DNA of 64,000 nt, taken from NCBI GenBank assembly GCA_963854835.1, contig OY978526.1, positions 31,671,073-31,735,072 of the forward strand. The letters are read 5' to 3'. The position numbers were made by a program, and so were the translations under genes. The notes beneath the pieces were generated by a model, which saw only the letters and a list, made by a program, of their open reading frames with translations, made no database searches and was not told where the DNA came from. Shown here piece by piece: positions 1 through 12,301 of this stretch (position 1 is its first letter; every line of letters starts with the position of its first letter). This DNA is from Megamerina dolium (taxonomy: Eukaryota > Arthropoda > Insecta > Diptera > Megamerinidae).

Positions 1-1
1 C

Positions 2-712
2 CTTCCCCGCAAAATCATGTCGGATAATGGTACAACTTTCGTTGGAGCTCAAAGAGCCATGAGTAAAGAATTCCTCAAATTCTCTAAGGAGGTGTCCAAA
101 GATATTCTGGCCCAATACTCTCCGCAAGGTATTGACTGGGTTTTTATTCCTCCTAGTGCGCCTCACATGGGCGGTCTCTGGGAGTCGGCAGTCAAAAGCT
201 TTAAGGCTCATCTCAAAAAGACTGCCGGCAACCACAAATTCCGCTTCGAAGAGTTCTCAACTCTGCTCTGTAGAATCGAAGCCGTGCTCAACTCTAGACC
301 ATTGTCTCCCCTCTCTCAAGATCCCAACGAACTGATAGCGCTAACTCCAGGTCACTTCCTGCGAGGTGCTCCACTAACGGCCTTGCCCGAACCCAACTCG
401 GAAGATATATCCCTAATAAACCGATGGGAAAAACTCAAGGCGCTTCACCACCAGTTTAGCCGCAGATGGAAAACTGAGTACCTACAAGATCTGCACAAAC
501 GCTACAAATGGCAACACCCTCAAAAGGAGCTGGAAGTAGGTCAACTGGTGGTCATCAAGGATGAGCTGCTGCCCCCCAACGAATGGAGTCTCGGACGCGT
601 CACTCATTTGTATCGAGGATCTGACGGCCACATCCGTGTCGCAGATATTCGGACCAAATCGGCCGTTCTCAAGCGGCCCATAGTAAAATTATGTATTTTA
701 CCGCTCGCGTAA
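2..712 (+). CDS. BEL/Pao retrotransposon Pol, C-terminal integrase part (5' cut by window edge)
   Basis: This is the end of a Pol polyprotein; the reading frame is open to the window edge, so the Met at 17 is internal and not a start. Visible integrase features are SDNGT (second catalytic Asp) and, about 50 residues on, GGLWESAVK (catalytic Glu). They are followed by the NSRPLSPLSQDP and LTPGHFLRGAP blocks and a C-terminal domain reading LEVGQLVVIKDE...LGRVTHLYRG, all hallmarks of the BEL/Pao group (integrase plus DUF5641-like tail). The enzyme inserts the cDNA copy into the host genome. No stop or frameshift is visible in this part, so the element may be fairly young. Gag, protease and reverse transcriptase lie left of the window. 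GC is higher here than in the surrounding spacers. Confidence 0.93.
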   Translation, partial: LPRKIMSDNGTTFVGAQRAMSKEFLKFSKEVSKDILAQYSPQGIDWVFIPPSAPHMGGLWESAVKSFKAHLKKTAGNHKFRFEEFSTLLCRIEAVLNSRPLSPLSQDPNELIALTPGHFLRGAPLTALPEPNSEDISLINRWEKLKALHHQFSRRWKTEYLQDLHKRYKWQHPQKELEVGQLVVIKDELLPPNEWSLGRVTHLYRGSDGHIRVADIRTKSAVLKRPIVKLCILPLA

Positions 713-785
713 AATCATAATATCCAAAAAAAAAATCTCTTTTTTTCGCTATCAGACTTTGGCTCAAGCCCTTAAGCTAATTTCG

Positions 786-807
786 TTTTTCAATTCTATC
801 TTTCCAG
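786..807 (+). promoter_or_regulatory. putative 3' splice acceptor for the BEL third ORF
   Basis: A T/C-rich run ends in TTTCCAG at 807, 95 bases after the Pol stop. The zinc-binding frame is open from the next base and has no local ATG. This mirrors the spliced env-type ORFs of other insect LTR elements, but the matching donor is outside the window. Confidence 0.45.
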
Positions 808-1357
808 TTCCGCCCATAGCGATCATCATCGGTGCCAACTATGTCATCGGCTCCACGCTCTGCGGTATTGCCGCGGGTTTTTGGCGATGAACACAAGCCA
901 GAGGGAGGATGTGGTGCGCGCGCATCGATACTGCCGCAACTGCCTGGCTCGGTCGCACGGGACCGGATCGTGTGATTCGCCGAACTCATGAAAAAAATGC
1001 AGATTGGCGCATCACACGCTCCTCCATCCGGCCCGGTCCCCTACTGGGCATGGGCCGCCGAATCGCCGCACCACCCAACAGCGTCGACGACGTAATCGTG
1101 CGCCACGTGGACAACCTGAAGGCGGACGCACGAGGCATCGTCCTGAACCCCGGCACCGGCGCAGACCTGAGGATCTCCGCCACGGATTGCAGCGAAACCC
1201 TCCGCGCTCTCGTCGCGTCGAGCAACCACACGTAGCTTCCACCCCGAGAAGCTCCCAGCCGAGACAACGACCGACTCCCGATGTTCGTCGGAGGACAGCT
1301 CGAGCGATCGAGGACGCGATCGGTTCACTGTCCCGTCTAAGAGATGCACTCAATTAA
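808..1357 (+). pseudogene. BEL/Pao downstream ORF with Cys/His zinc-binding array, broken by one in-frame TGA
   Basis: Reading from 808 to the TAA at 1355-1357, the frame encodes a Cys/His-rich module: CQLC (833-844), then YCRGFLAMN, then YCRNCLARSH (929-958), SC, KKC and HHTLLH (1010-1027), followed by an Arg/Pro-rich linker and a tail ending LSRLRDALN. This spacing is known from proteins encoded by, or derived from, BEL-type elements. The frame has no ATG at its start but opens right after a pyrimidine-rich tract ending in CAG (about 786-807), which looks like a 3' splice site, so expression from a spliced subgenomic RNA is likely. A TGA at 989-991 interrupts the frame exactly where the C-x2-C spacing calls for a cysteine. 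The longer high-GC ORFs on the other strand are shadows. Confidence 0.6.
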
Positions 1358-2270
1358 TGCACGAGTGCATGCGGGCCGCGATGTCTAAATCCCTTTAGAC
1401 AAGCCATATGGCCAGTCCCTGAAAGAAGGAAGTAAAAATAATGAAATAGTATTTATAAAATGAATTAATGATACTTACCATTTTTACTTACCTTACCTTG
1501 CATACTTACCATATGGCAACCCAACTCTCCACATAAATTCCCCTTTTATGTTTTTGGGTTTTCGCGGTTCGCGTTATGATCGACCGATGTTATTATTTTT
1601 TACATTCGGTCCGTGAAGATATTTTGGCGAGATTGTGGTTTCTCCGCGCTTTTTCTTTTTAAACATAAATTCGAGCATTTTTTATACCTTCGTTCTTTTT
1701 CAATTCGCTCATCGCGATATATAAATTGTAATAATTTTAAATAGAGAATAGTATATCAACTAGTACATACGGATACAATAACGAAATATTAAAGAAATAT
1801 TGATAGATTAGTGCATGTGAATATATAATTGAAATTATACATATTGTATTATTCTGCAAAATAAAAACAAAGTGAATAAACATTGAATAAAAACAAAGTG
1901 AATAAAATACCATGCATATTGCATTATGCAGGGTATAACGAGCAGTATGTATTCTAATAACAGGAACACTTAAGACAACACCGTTGATGGCACTCGACGT
2001 GCTTCTAAACTTCATGCCAGTTGACTTACTTACTAGGCAGCCATTTCAACCGTAAGACTTAAAGGCCTGAATCAATGGTCATCCAATACCATCTATCTAA
2101 CTTAAATATAAACATTTCACTTGATTATATTAACCCACGTTACTCTTTTGAGCGTAAATTCCAGACTGTCTTCCCAGATATACAAGAATGGGAGGTAGAG
2201 GGATTTCCACAGCATTCCACTTGGGAGGAAGGGTGGGAAGTGGTGTATATTTGAATAAACTCAATATAAA
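1358..2270 (+). other. BEL 3' flank, probable LTR of unresolved limits, then unassigned AT-rich DNA
   Basis: Directly after the third ORF there is a small perfect hairpin (TGTCTAAA at 1382-1389 and TTTAGACA at 1394-1401), then A-rich and pyrimidine-rich sequence with a GC-richer block to about 1720. The 3' LTR of the BEL element should lie here, but only one copy is in view, so its ends cannot be fixed. From about 1740 to 2270 I see only AT-rich sequence. It includes TGCAGGGTATAA at 1926, a motif also found at the edge of the repeated element at 44920-46357. Confidence 0.35.
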
Positions 2271-2902
2271 CGTTTCATTTCGCCTTAAATTCCATTTTGG
2301 ACTGCCACAGATCTCTTAACGTGATCGCAGAGTAGCATAATATATTTCTATGCTGGGTGCCCGGTCATAGGAAAATAAGAGAAGACTATAGAGCGGACGA
2401 GCTCGCAAGACAGGCGACGACTGAAACGTTTAAAGATGAAAATAGACTTTTATGAATTCCATTACAAAAGTGCAAACACAACTTGGAAGTATTAACCTCC
2501 AACGCTGTCTAAAGAATATTTATACATTCCCCCACCTGTGGAACGGCAAAGCAGTTGTAGTCAGCAATTAGAAAAAACCGTACTAAAATACTCATTGTCA
2601 GAGTGGTTATGGACCACTGAGTCATAGGTGGTCATGGCCCTAGGATTGGTTTAGGCCATCTGGCAAATTATTTTTGCAGGAGTTGAACCGAAGACAGTCA
2701 CGCATCTACTATGCAACTGTCCTGCAAACTGTATGAGAAGGAAAAAATGTCTAGAGCATTATTACCTAAATACCACCAGGGACTACTCTCGGAAGTTCAA
2801 ATACGGAAGCTTCTGAGATTCATAAACAGCTTTGATTGATTCAATGGTCTAGATGAGCTGTCTCATCGAGAGCGCTGCCGCACTATCCTAACCTAACCTA
2901 TA
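2270..2902 (+). mobile_element. non-LTR retrotransposon relic (RNase H and 3' end, LOA/I-type)
   Basis: Conceptual translation on + shows a degraded RNase H end, CWVPGHRKIRED then ADELARQATT (about 2345-2425). About 250 bases further is a zinc-type tail reading THLLCNCPANCMRRKK (about 2700-2745). These two blocks in this order are typical of LINEs of the I/LOA/R1 group. Stops and frameshifts are frequent, so the copy is dead. It ends in CCTAACCTAACCTA at about 2889-2902, the same short repeat that ends the type-B SINEs and the tail fragment at 7541. Confidence 0.65.
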
Positions 2903-5238
2903 CTACCAGTGACAAAATTGATTTCAATAACATCAAAATAAAAAATAAAATTGAAAATTGATTTCAATAACATCAAAATAAAAAAGAAAATAAAATAACT
3001 ATTGTAATGTTACCATCTGTCCTGGCTTTTTTGAAAACAAAATATTACTCAAAATGTTTTGACTTTCAAATTATGTAATGCGAACATGTTTGTTAATGGA
3101 CATCATCATCAGTAGTTCCATTCATATCAACAAATGGTTGTGGTTAAGGGTGTAAATGCTGGACATGCCTGATTAAAATTTGAAACGTGATCTGTGATAA
3201 CGAGGAAATCCCAGCGAGTAATTTTCTAAATATTTTGTCAAATTAAATTTTCCTTTTCCACTACAAAAGAATAACAATCAATGGTTTTTTTTCTCTCTAA
3301 AACATTGAGATCATCAATGAGTAAAACGTTTGATTTCAACGGGATGAGGATAAAGCCCACACTGTGGCTGAAAAAATTAATTTTTGGAAAGAGGAGAATG
3401 AGTTGAATGAAAGTGTGGAAAAAAGTGATAACGATTGGCACTTATTAATAATAATACGACTTTTGACTATTACATTAAATTGTATGTGCTTGATTAGAAT
3501 TGAAAATATTTAAAAGAGCTATTTGTTTAATATTTTCTTAACAATACAGTCAAATAGAGATGATACTGTAATATGCCACATATTTATTATTATATATGTG
3601 CAATTATATTCAGAATGAGATTTTATACTCTTCGTTTGCATGATAATATTAAGAAATGAAAGACGTGCATTGATGTAACATGTAGTTGGAGTTGCTTGCG
3701 AAAATGGAAGGTGTTTGACCTGATGCGCACAGTGCAATTTTTCATGCAACAGTAATAATTTTCTTGGAATGGGGAATGATGTAGAGACAATAGAGAAACC
3801 CTCGCGACTATGAGTTTTACTGCTTAATATTCTCTCGTTTTTTTCGTATAATTTTGGTTATTGTCGCAATCAAAATGTAAAAGAGAAGAAAGAGCATACA
3901 AATTTTTGCAACTTTTTTAATGATTTGTTTATTTGTTTTGTTTTGAAGTATCGTATACGTTGTGTGCATATATTGCAAAAAGATTAAAGCAATGATGGAG
4001 CATTCAGAAGAATGCTCGATTTCTTACATTTGAGAGTTAACAAACAAAAAATAGGTGTCCTAGTGTTACCACCTTGAATTAATACCTTTTAAATTGAATG
4101 TAATTCACAACTGAATTAATGATCAATAAAATAAATTTAAAGTGTAAGTGTAAAACGTAATTACCGTCACTTTTTTGAAATAAGTTTTTATTTATTTCTT
4201 TTTTTTTTTGTAGTTCTCCAAGTAGCACCGATTTTTAATGGGTGGTGGATCTCTCAAATGTTGAGCAATGCTTCTTTCTATTTTCTCTCAGATAATGTTT
4301 GAATGGAATGTAATTCACAACTGATATAACTGATAAAGTATATGAACAATGTTATATTTTGACCGAATGCCCTTCATTTGAGAAAAATGAAATTTTCTGT
4401 AATTTCTGACGTTACAGCACTTATCTGGCAATAGCGAACCAATAGATTTCCGAACGAGACTAATATATGAATAGATGCAATACTAACAGAGAATAGCGAA
4501 AAATTGCAAGCAAAAAAATTGACGTGTGTATGGAGGGACCTATGAAAGTATAATAAATGTAGAAAATTCAACACAATCGATTTTTATAAATTTTGCAAGA
4601 GTTTCAGTGCCTACTCTTATATGTATGGCATGTACTTATCTATATATATATATGTATATGTACATATAGGTACTTATTAATAGAATTGGCACAAATATCC
4701 AATTAGCAATCATACAAATAGCCGGAATGTATTGTACATATCATAATTTAAGTTGAGTTAAGCATTTTTATGTTGCATGCTAGAAGGTGTGTTTCCTTAA
4801 ATGGTGCACTATATAATTTTATAATTTGTAGTATAGTATATACACTCAAAAATTAACTATGGTGAGGTTCAATGGTACGTACATACAGATAAAGATTTAT
4901 ACATATTAAAAAGGTGCCATATGAATTGAATAGAATGCTCGTTTCTATTGTATGTATGTATTTATGTTGACTTGAGTATTTTCGTGAAACAATATTAATT
5001 TATGGAAATGAAAATAATTCGTACTAAACATATGCTAAGGATGCCAATTTTTGAATCATCTGTCGATCCCGAGATGGTATGAATTTTTAAAGTCTCGAAA
5101 TTATAAATACTATTATTTCAAATAATTCATTTTATGACTTCTCACCAAGCTCGTTATTTCGTTAGTGTGTTGTGTGTATTTTGTTTTTGTAAAATTATCG
5201 AATTTCCAAAAATACACAGAAAAAACTACCAAGTAATA
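2903..5238. other. AT-rich intergenic DNA, no gene seen
   Basis: Only short random ORFs are present. A 40-base unit is duplicated in tandem at 2914-2985 (ATTGATTTCAATAACATC core, twice). A TATATATATATG-type simple stretch lies near 4642-4665. No coding or mobile element signature was recognised. Confidence 0.6.
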
Positions 5239-5720
5239 GCCTAGGCAGACGGCAGCGTTAATCCGGTTTAACGGCGCGCTTAATCCGAATCAAATATTAA
5301 CCTGACAGTATTGCGGATTAACTAAACGGCTGATTGCTGTTTTATTAAGTCTGCTCACTTACATTACTATCACTATCAATTTCTGTCATCTGTCACTCTC
5401 GACATGAGAAAAACTACAAGAAGTACGTGTACTGAAAACTATCAGAAACTTGTAAATTGACATTTACAGTTCGTAATTGACAGCTGGATTTATTTTTTCG
5501 CCAACGCATTTCATGTCGAAAACTGTTAACAATTGTTGAAAGTTGGTTATAAGCGAACACACCTATTGTTTTCACAATAGAAATTTTTCAGCAGTATTGC
5601 CATCGTAAATTGTCCTAATCCTATTTAATTTTGAGAATTAACTAGAGTAGAGTAGAGTTAATGCCCGAGTTAATTCGAATTAAATCGTTAATCTGGACTA
5701 ACACTGCCGTCTGTCAGGGC
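5239..5720. mobile_element. MITE with about 30-bp imperfect terminal inverted repeats, TA-flanked
   Basis: The left end reads GCCTAGGCAGACGGCAG and the reverse complement of the right end reads GCCCTGACAGACGGCAG. Similarity continues inward through GTTARTCCRG for about 30 bases. Both ends are flanked by TA (5237-5238 and 5721-5722), as expected for Tc1/mariner-type target duplication. At 482 bp with no ORF it is non-autonomous. Subterminal TTAATYCGAATTAA motifs recur on both sides. The superfamily is inferred from the TA flank only. Confidence 0.7.
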
Positions 5721-5722
5721 TA

Positions 5723-6998
5723 TAACAAACACGATGTAACGCGCTTGGTGTGAAGTCTTCTATTATTATCGTTTTTTAGGATTAATAACATCGTTTGCAA
5801 ACGTAGAATAACAGTAGTTATAAGTTCTCTACAATTTGACAATTTTTGAACTATTGTGTCTACATAACATTTTTAAAAATATTTGGGATTGAGTTTATTT
5901 TTTCCGTACGGTGTAATACTTAGTTAAAGGCGTTTTTTTTTTTTTTGGAAATCGATTGCACTTGAATGTTTTACGTCGCATGAACCTTGCTTACAGACTG
6001 AATCACCAATGGAACCATGCAAAATAATATGTTGTAGTTTTTTTTCACATAAATTATTACTGTTAAATAATATCGAAGATCTCAAAAGTCTCGCAGCTAA
6101 TTTCAGTATTTATGAATCCTATATTCAAAGGGGTTCCGGGATTCACATCGTTTAGTTATGTAATTGTATGCATGTTGTCTTACAGTTTAGATGCAATTAC
6201 TGCAAAATTTGTTACCTACAGTGTTCACTGTACAAACACATGCATAGGTATGTATGCATGTGAAAATATGAATTTTTATTGAAATATGCTGTTTGCGCTC
6301 TTTATTTTCATTTTTCATTTAAAATCGATGCAATCCATGTATGGGTTGAGATATAGCAAAGAAATATTATTTTATTATTTTTAAAGATGGACGATAAGAG
6401 CCAAAGAGAGAGAGAATGATGTGTCACAAAATAATCATTTTGCTCTCACACTTAGTTATGTGTACATACGGTATGCAAATAAACTAAGTAAAATGGAAGA
6501 GTAAAGGCAAAAAATTGCAATAACAATGCGAGAGTCTTAGGAGGATTAGCTTCCCTGTAGCTAAAGAAATTATCTGCAAAGGGTTTTTGCAAAACATTCC
6601 AGTTAAGACATCCACTTACACAATGTTTAGTCTTGAGAACTGTTATTTAACATACGATATTGCATACCTTCATGACATATGTTAAATAACATTTTCCATA
6701 ACATCTGTTCCACAATCGGATCCAAGAATTTGCATTCACACTAAAAAGTAATCTTTGTTTGGATACGCTTATTCCTTTTGGCCATCAATTGATCGAACAA
6801 TGACACTATTTTTATTATTATTTTCAGATGAGCAATAGTTTGCGTGAAATGTAATTTTCGTAATGTGTACATGTGTATATGGTTTGTACGCAGATGTTGA
6901 GCATGTAAGTATGTTAAGCATGCGCGAGTTTAAATATATGTTTATATTTATATATTACAAATAATGAGATATAAAAACATTAAATTTTGTAAAAGCAG
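5723..6998. other. AT-rich upstream region of the actin gene
   Basis: No ORF or repeat family was recognised. A near match to the MEF2 consensus (CTATTTTTAT) lies near 6805, which would suit a muscle gene, but one base departs from the consensus and AT-rich DNA gives such matches by chance. A GAGAGAGAGA stretch near 6405-6416 could act as a GAGA-type site. Confidence 0.4.
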
Positions 6999-7040
6999 TA
7001 TAAATATTAAAACTGTAAAGTCTTGTAGGCACTCGCAGTT
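6999..7040 (+). promoter_or_regulatory. candidate actin core promoter (TATA box and initiator)
   Basis: TATAAAT at 6999-7005 is followed after about 30 bases by GGCACTCGCAGTTC. Transcription could start at the A of 7031 or of 7037. The placement fits the downstream leader exon and the donor at 7096. No experimental or alignment support is available. Confidence 0.5.
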
Positions 7041-7095
7041 CTGTGGTGAAAGTGTTGATTTAAATTTTTGTATTTTGTTTTTGAAGAAGGAATCG

Positions 7096-8240
7096 GTTAG
7101 TAAAAAATTTGTGTAGTTTTTACTACTATCGTAATGTTGGTTAATTTAACGTTTTACTTCGGCTTCTGTAGTGTTGCCCTTTAAGAATATTTTATTGATT
7201 TAAAAAGTGTAACTCCAAAATTTATTTTATTATTTTAGCAGCATAAACTGCAAATATTCTAGTCGAATCGAAGGATCTTAGGCATACGTTCTACAGCCTT
7301 TGACCTTAGTATTGCATAATGGTAGTGGATAATAATTGAAAATAAATTGGGTTATGCCATGTAAGGAATGTGATCAGAGTCGAATCACGTTTATTGTATA
7401 GAATTGTGGTCGAGTCCGTTTTGAGTTCTAACGCCAAATCTTCGTTTAAACGTACGATTTACCCATCTAAGGATAAATCGTTTGTATAATATATTTTTTT
7501 TTATATTCCATTATGAAAGACCCACAGAAGGTAGGACAGATTAGGTTAGGTTAGGTTAAGTAGGTCAGACCGAGGCCCATTGTTATAACACAACACATTT
7601 CAAACGTGAAAAATTATTTTATATATTGCCATGAGTAATAAATAAAATAGTGAACTACAAATACATCTTCTAATCGTCTTCTAATCCAATACGACGCTCC
7701 ATAATTGCGTTGTTACATTCTAGAAGAGTTTTTCTTATAAAATTCGATTATACTAAACATTGAATGGAGAGCAAAAAATAAACATGTGGACTAAAAACAG
7801 AAATTAAATATATAGAATTCAAATTGTAACATTTTCAAGTATTTTAAAAAATCTGTTTTTAGTTTTGAGTAGAGACCGAATATCCTTTTTATACAACTTC
7901 AGAATGTTTATTCTGTAATAATTGTAATTTAGTAGCATATAGTGTAATCACAATATCGTTTTCCTCTTTTCATGAGGTCGTTAAACATTTCATCTAATTG
8001 AAGGATCCAAGTGCAAATAATGGTTCAGTAGAGGATTCTGGGGGTTTGCCCTTCAATTGTCTTTCGATACAACTGAAATTAGTATAGTTTGCATTTCTAA
8101 TACGAAAAAAAGAACACACTACCTGTATTTTTCAAAAATAATAGCGATACTAAAATTAAAACTCATGTATTACTTAATATTCCATTACATTAATATATAA
8201 CATATGTTTTTGATTATTGGTTTTTTGTTCGAATTTATAG
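7096..8240 (+). other. actin 5' leader intron
   Basis: A donor (ATCG, then GTTAGT at 7096) and an acceptor (TTTTTGTTCGAATTTATAG ending at 8240) delimit a 1145-base intron that separates a short untranslated leader exon from the coding exon, whose UTR starts at 8241. A leader intron with an intron-free coding region is usual for fly actin genes. The intron carries a LINE/SINE tail fragment at 7541-7605. Confidence 0.6.
7541..7605 (-). repeat. LINE/SINE 3'-tail fragment with TTAGG-unit repeat
   Basis: TTAGG is repeated three times at 7542-7556, followed by sequence that matches, with gaps, the tail at 63091-63150 in the same orientation (shared GGCCCATTGT). It is a severely 5'-truncated insertion within the actin leader intron. 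Confidence 0.6.
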
Positions 8241-8244
8241 CTGA

Positions 8245-9393
<1,149 letters not shown>

Positions 9394-9702
9394 ATGCAAT
9401 GGATAACTGAGACACAATCTCTGTTGACTGTTGATAAACTAAAAATACTTTTGTTATTGCTTTATCATTACACTAATACAATAATTTGTTATACAAATAC
9501 CTATCTTATAGTTAATGAAAAAGAAAATACAACAAATACATATGTACTTTATATGTGTATCAGATTAAAACTGAACCCAGAAATAACTGCAGAGAGTTAA
9601 ACTGATTTTATAAGATGAAAAACGTCATGTGACCGCATTACCATACATCTTTTAGTGGAACCTCATTTTATTTTGTTGTCTTGATGTCATCCTGAAAAGA
9701 AA

Positions 9703-9708
9703 AATAAA
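9703..9708 (+). terminator. actin polyadenylation signal
   Basis: AATAAA lies 310 bases after the actin stop and is followed by a TG/T-rich tract (from about 9711), a suitable downstream element. Confidence 0.6.
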
Positions 9709-9744
9709 CAAAGTGTTTGATTTAATTTTCTTTGATTTTGTTGT

Positions 9745-10005
9745 TTGATTTTTCCATATAAGAATGAAACACATCATTCGATCAACCCAAATTTTCAGTA
9801 TATTTGCGATAGTTTGGGGTTCAATCTCATGAATGGCAACTTCGATGTCGTGTTTGAAGGCCTCAGTCGTCGATGGTCACGTTGGCTGTGTGGTACATGG
9901 CCCCGTCCCGTTAATACCAAATGCCGTCCATGTCATATTTTCCAATTTTCCAATTTTTGAGAACAAAAATCCATTTATTATGGCACGGTAACGCTAGCTA
10001 GAGTA
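9745..10005 (-). mobile_element. possible Tc1/mariner (DUF4817-type) transposase C-terminal fragment
   Basis: On - the sequence can be read as EAFKHDIEVAIHEIEPQT followed by ANILKIWVDRM. This resembles the C-terminal helix region of DUF4817-type transposases (in those, ...IEALKHNIE...I.EI...VL.NWVDRM). No catalytic motif is present and the frame is short, so this is a relic at best. Confidence 0.4.
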
Positions 10006-10799
10006 CATCATGGAGGACCAAAACGAAATACTCGACCAGTCGACATACAGTTGCGACAAATTAGAGTTCTGCTCAGTACTAAAATCATACGTCCATCGCT
10101 TGAAGAATACTTCACAAAGCTTCGCACATTTTCCTCGTTTAATTATACGTCATGAAATTACGATTGCGAAATCTATAAATAATTACTTGAGAACTCCGTG
10201 GCTTCAGAGTAAGTAGGTACATCGCTTTTCCTGTTTTTTAGCTAATGATTGTGATAAATTAAGGTTTCATACGAAATAAATTGTATCTATGTAGACTGCC
10301 CTAACGGTAGCAAAAAATATTGGAAATAATTGGAGCAAAGATCCACTGATATTCTCTAATGAAACATTGATGAAAATCTTTTAATGGTGTGGGGAGTAAT
10401 TTCTTGAGATGACGCGATTGAGCTGTAGTCTATTGCAATCAAAATATGAAATTGCAACTACATAAAACCGCTTGAATGTAGTCTCTTTGGAGAATTTATA
10501 GAATTTTTGGGAGCAAATAATATTATTAGGAATCATCATCATCATAGTTGGCTAGACAACCCCGATCGGGCCTTCTTTTACTGTAGTATCTGGCTCCAGT
10601 TATCCCCACGTCGCTCCTGTCTTATCCATGCTTGAATCCCGAAGTTGCTAGCATTGTCGTCTACTCCATCAATCCATCAGAGGCGAGGTCTAGTATTTGC
10701 CAAAGGGTTTTTGTTGTGGTGGATAAAAGTGCTCAGATCACAAAATGTGACAATCTAATCCTAATTATCCTAATCCTAATTTATCCTAATTAAATCTAA
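10006..10799. other. intergenic; one possible LINE 3'-UTR-like block
   Basis: Nothing was recognised from 10006 to 10535. From 10536, CATCATCATCATAGTTGGC begins a less AT-rich stretch to about 10710, reminiscent of 3'-untranslated regions of dipteran LINEs. Without alignment this stays unassigned. Confidence 0.3.
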
Positions 10800-11720
10800 G
10801 ACATAATTTGCTGAAATTAACTTTATATCAGGCGGACTGAAGAAAGCCATAGTGATTCATAGTGTGAGCTACTGTTGAAAATTCATAAAGAGCATGCTGA
10901 GACATTTCTTCGTATTGCAGGCAAAGGCACCAAATCGTCTCTTTAGATAGACGCATTTTAAGTAGGTACTTGAGTGTGTGATTACCTGATAAGAATGCTT
11001 GGGTCAAATCTGTTAGAAACCGTGGATCCGGAACTTTGTGTTGGACCAGGGATGCTATTCTAGTAGGAATTCGAACTACTTTTCTTATGTAAGCGGGCGG
11101 AGGAATCCCAATGCTTGTTTTTGGTCCAAAGTAATAAAGTGCAGAGCCCTTTCTGAGTTATTCATCTGTAATATGTTGAAGCACTCTACTACAAGCTTAG
11201 GAGAAATGCACTAGGAACTTACCTATACGAGAGGACAGTGATCACTGCCACCATTTAAGCTTTTTCAAAGTTTATTTTTGCACTTGTATTTGCCAAAATC
11301 TCCATTTAGGACACTATCAACAAGAGGTACGGTTCGAATACACACGCGCAAGCACCATCGTCCATCCTAGACCCATCCATGTACCAATTGAGACTGTCAG
11401 TATTTGTGGGTTGTAAAGGAACTTCCCATACCTGTTTTATTAAAATGATAAGTCGGATAACCCTGTGGAAGCGAAGATCGCTAGTCCAGCAATTTGCCAT
11501 TATACAAATTTAAATGTTACCAATCTCTTTGGAGAGGTCAATGCGATATCATTCAGTTGAAGGAATCTACAAACATAAAACACTAATAGGTGCAACCTCC
11601 TAATGAAAATATGCGGTGATATAAAACCCACCACCGCCTTTATTGCTGGTGTATGACAAATTCGCATCGATCCTGCAATAGAAACACAGGTGAGTCGTTG
11701 CAGTTTACTGCATTTCATAA
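10800..11720 (-). mobile_element. LINE relic: RT C-terminus and RNase H (LOA/I-type)
   Basis: On - the order is LQRLTCVSIAGSMRICHTPA (about 11700-11640), the conserved block after the LINE reverse transcriptase, then NWYMDGSRMDDGACACVFEP (about 11385-11330), the start of an RNase H with its first catalytic Asp. It ends in remnants of the zinc-type tail, WCLCLQYEEMSQHAL (about 10940-10895). Stops and frameshifts separate the blocks. The domain order matches the relic at 2270-2902, which preserves a complementary part of the same type of element. Confidence 0.65.
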
Positions 11721-12301
11721 TACCCGCACTTTAAAGAGCGTTGAGTCACAATATATCAGACTATTGGAAGTCCAGTTAAGCGAATAATTTTAAAATAATT
11801 ATATTTTAGCAAGATAAAGCAATGGCAATATCTGAGCAGGGTTGGCCAGAAGAGTTTAAATTCAGTGCCATAGGGGAATATGAAACTTTGGACCAACATT
11901 TGTGAACAAATTTATTTAGCTCAATGTACCTACCTATACTAAATATGATAATTAACGATTATGTAGCTAAAGATGTATTTGTTTGGTTGATTGGTAAAAT
12001 TGTAGGTCATCCTAAACTATAGAATAGAAAAAAACATTTTTCAGTCACAGTTATTAAAGTACTTTATTTTCTATAGATATAATATATATGTATATGTAAG
12101 GCACATAACTGTTTATTTTGGAATGTATATCCATATAAGTTGATCATATATACGCTCGTTTTAATAGTAGGTATTAATTCTACACACTCTATGTCAATGT
12201 TCCATCAAAATACAATATATTGTATAGGATATATTTTCGTAGGTATGAATTAAATGTAAATAAATAATAGGTGTAAATTTTTAGCAATAACACTCGATGC
12301 A
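11721..12301. other. 3' flank of the FERM gene
   Basis: Nothing gene-like was found. Reading on -, AATAAA occurs at 12117-12112, 185-190 bases after the FERM-gene stop, and again at 12068-12063; either could be its polyadenylation signal. Confidence 0.5.

Noticed and set aside
986..1353. Several overlapping GC-rich ORFs on the minus strand
   Set aside because: They are shadows of the BEL third ORF, whose Cys/His spacing fits only the plus frame.
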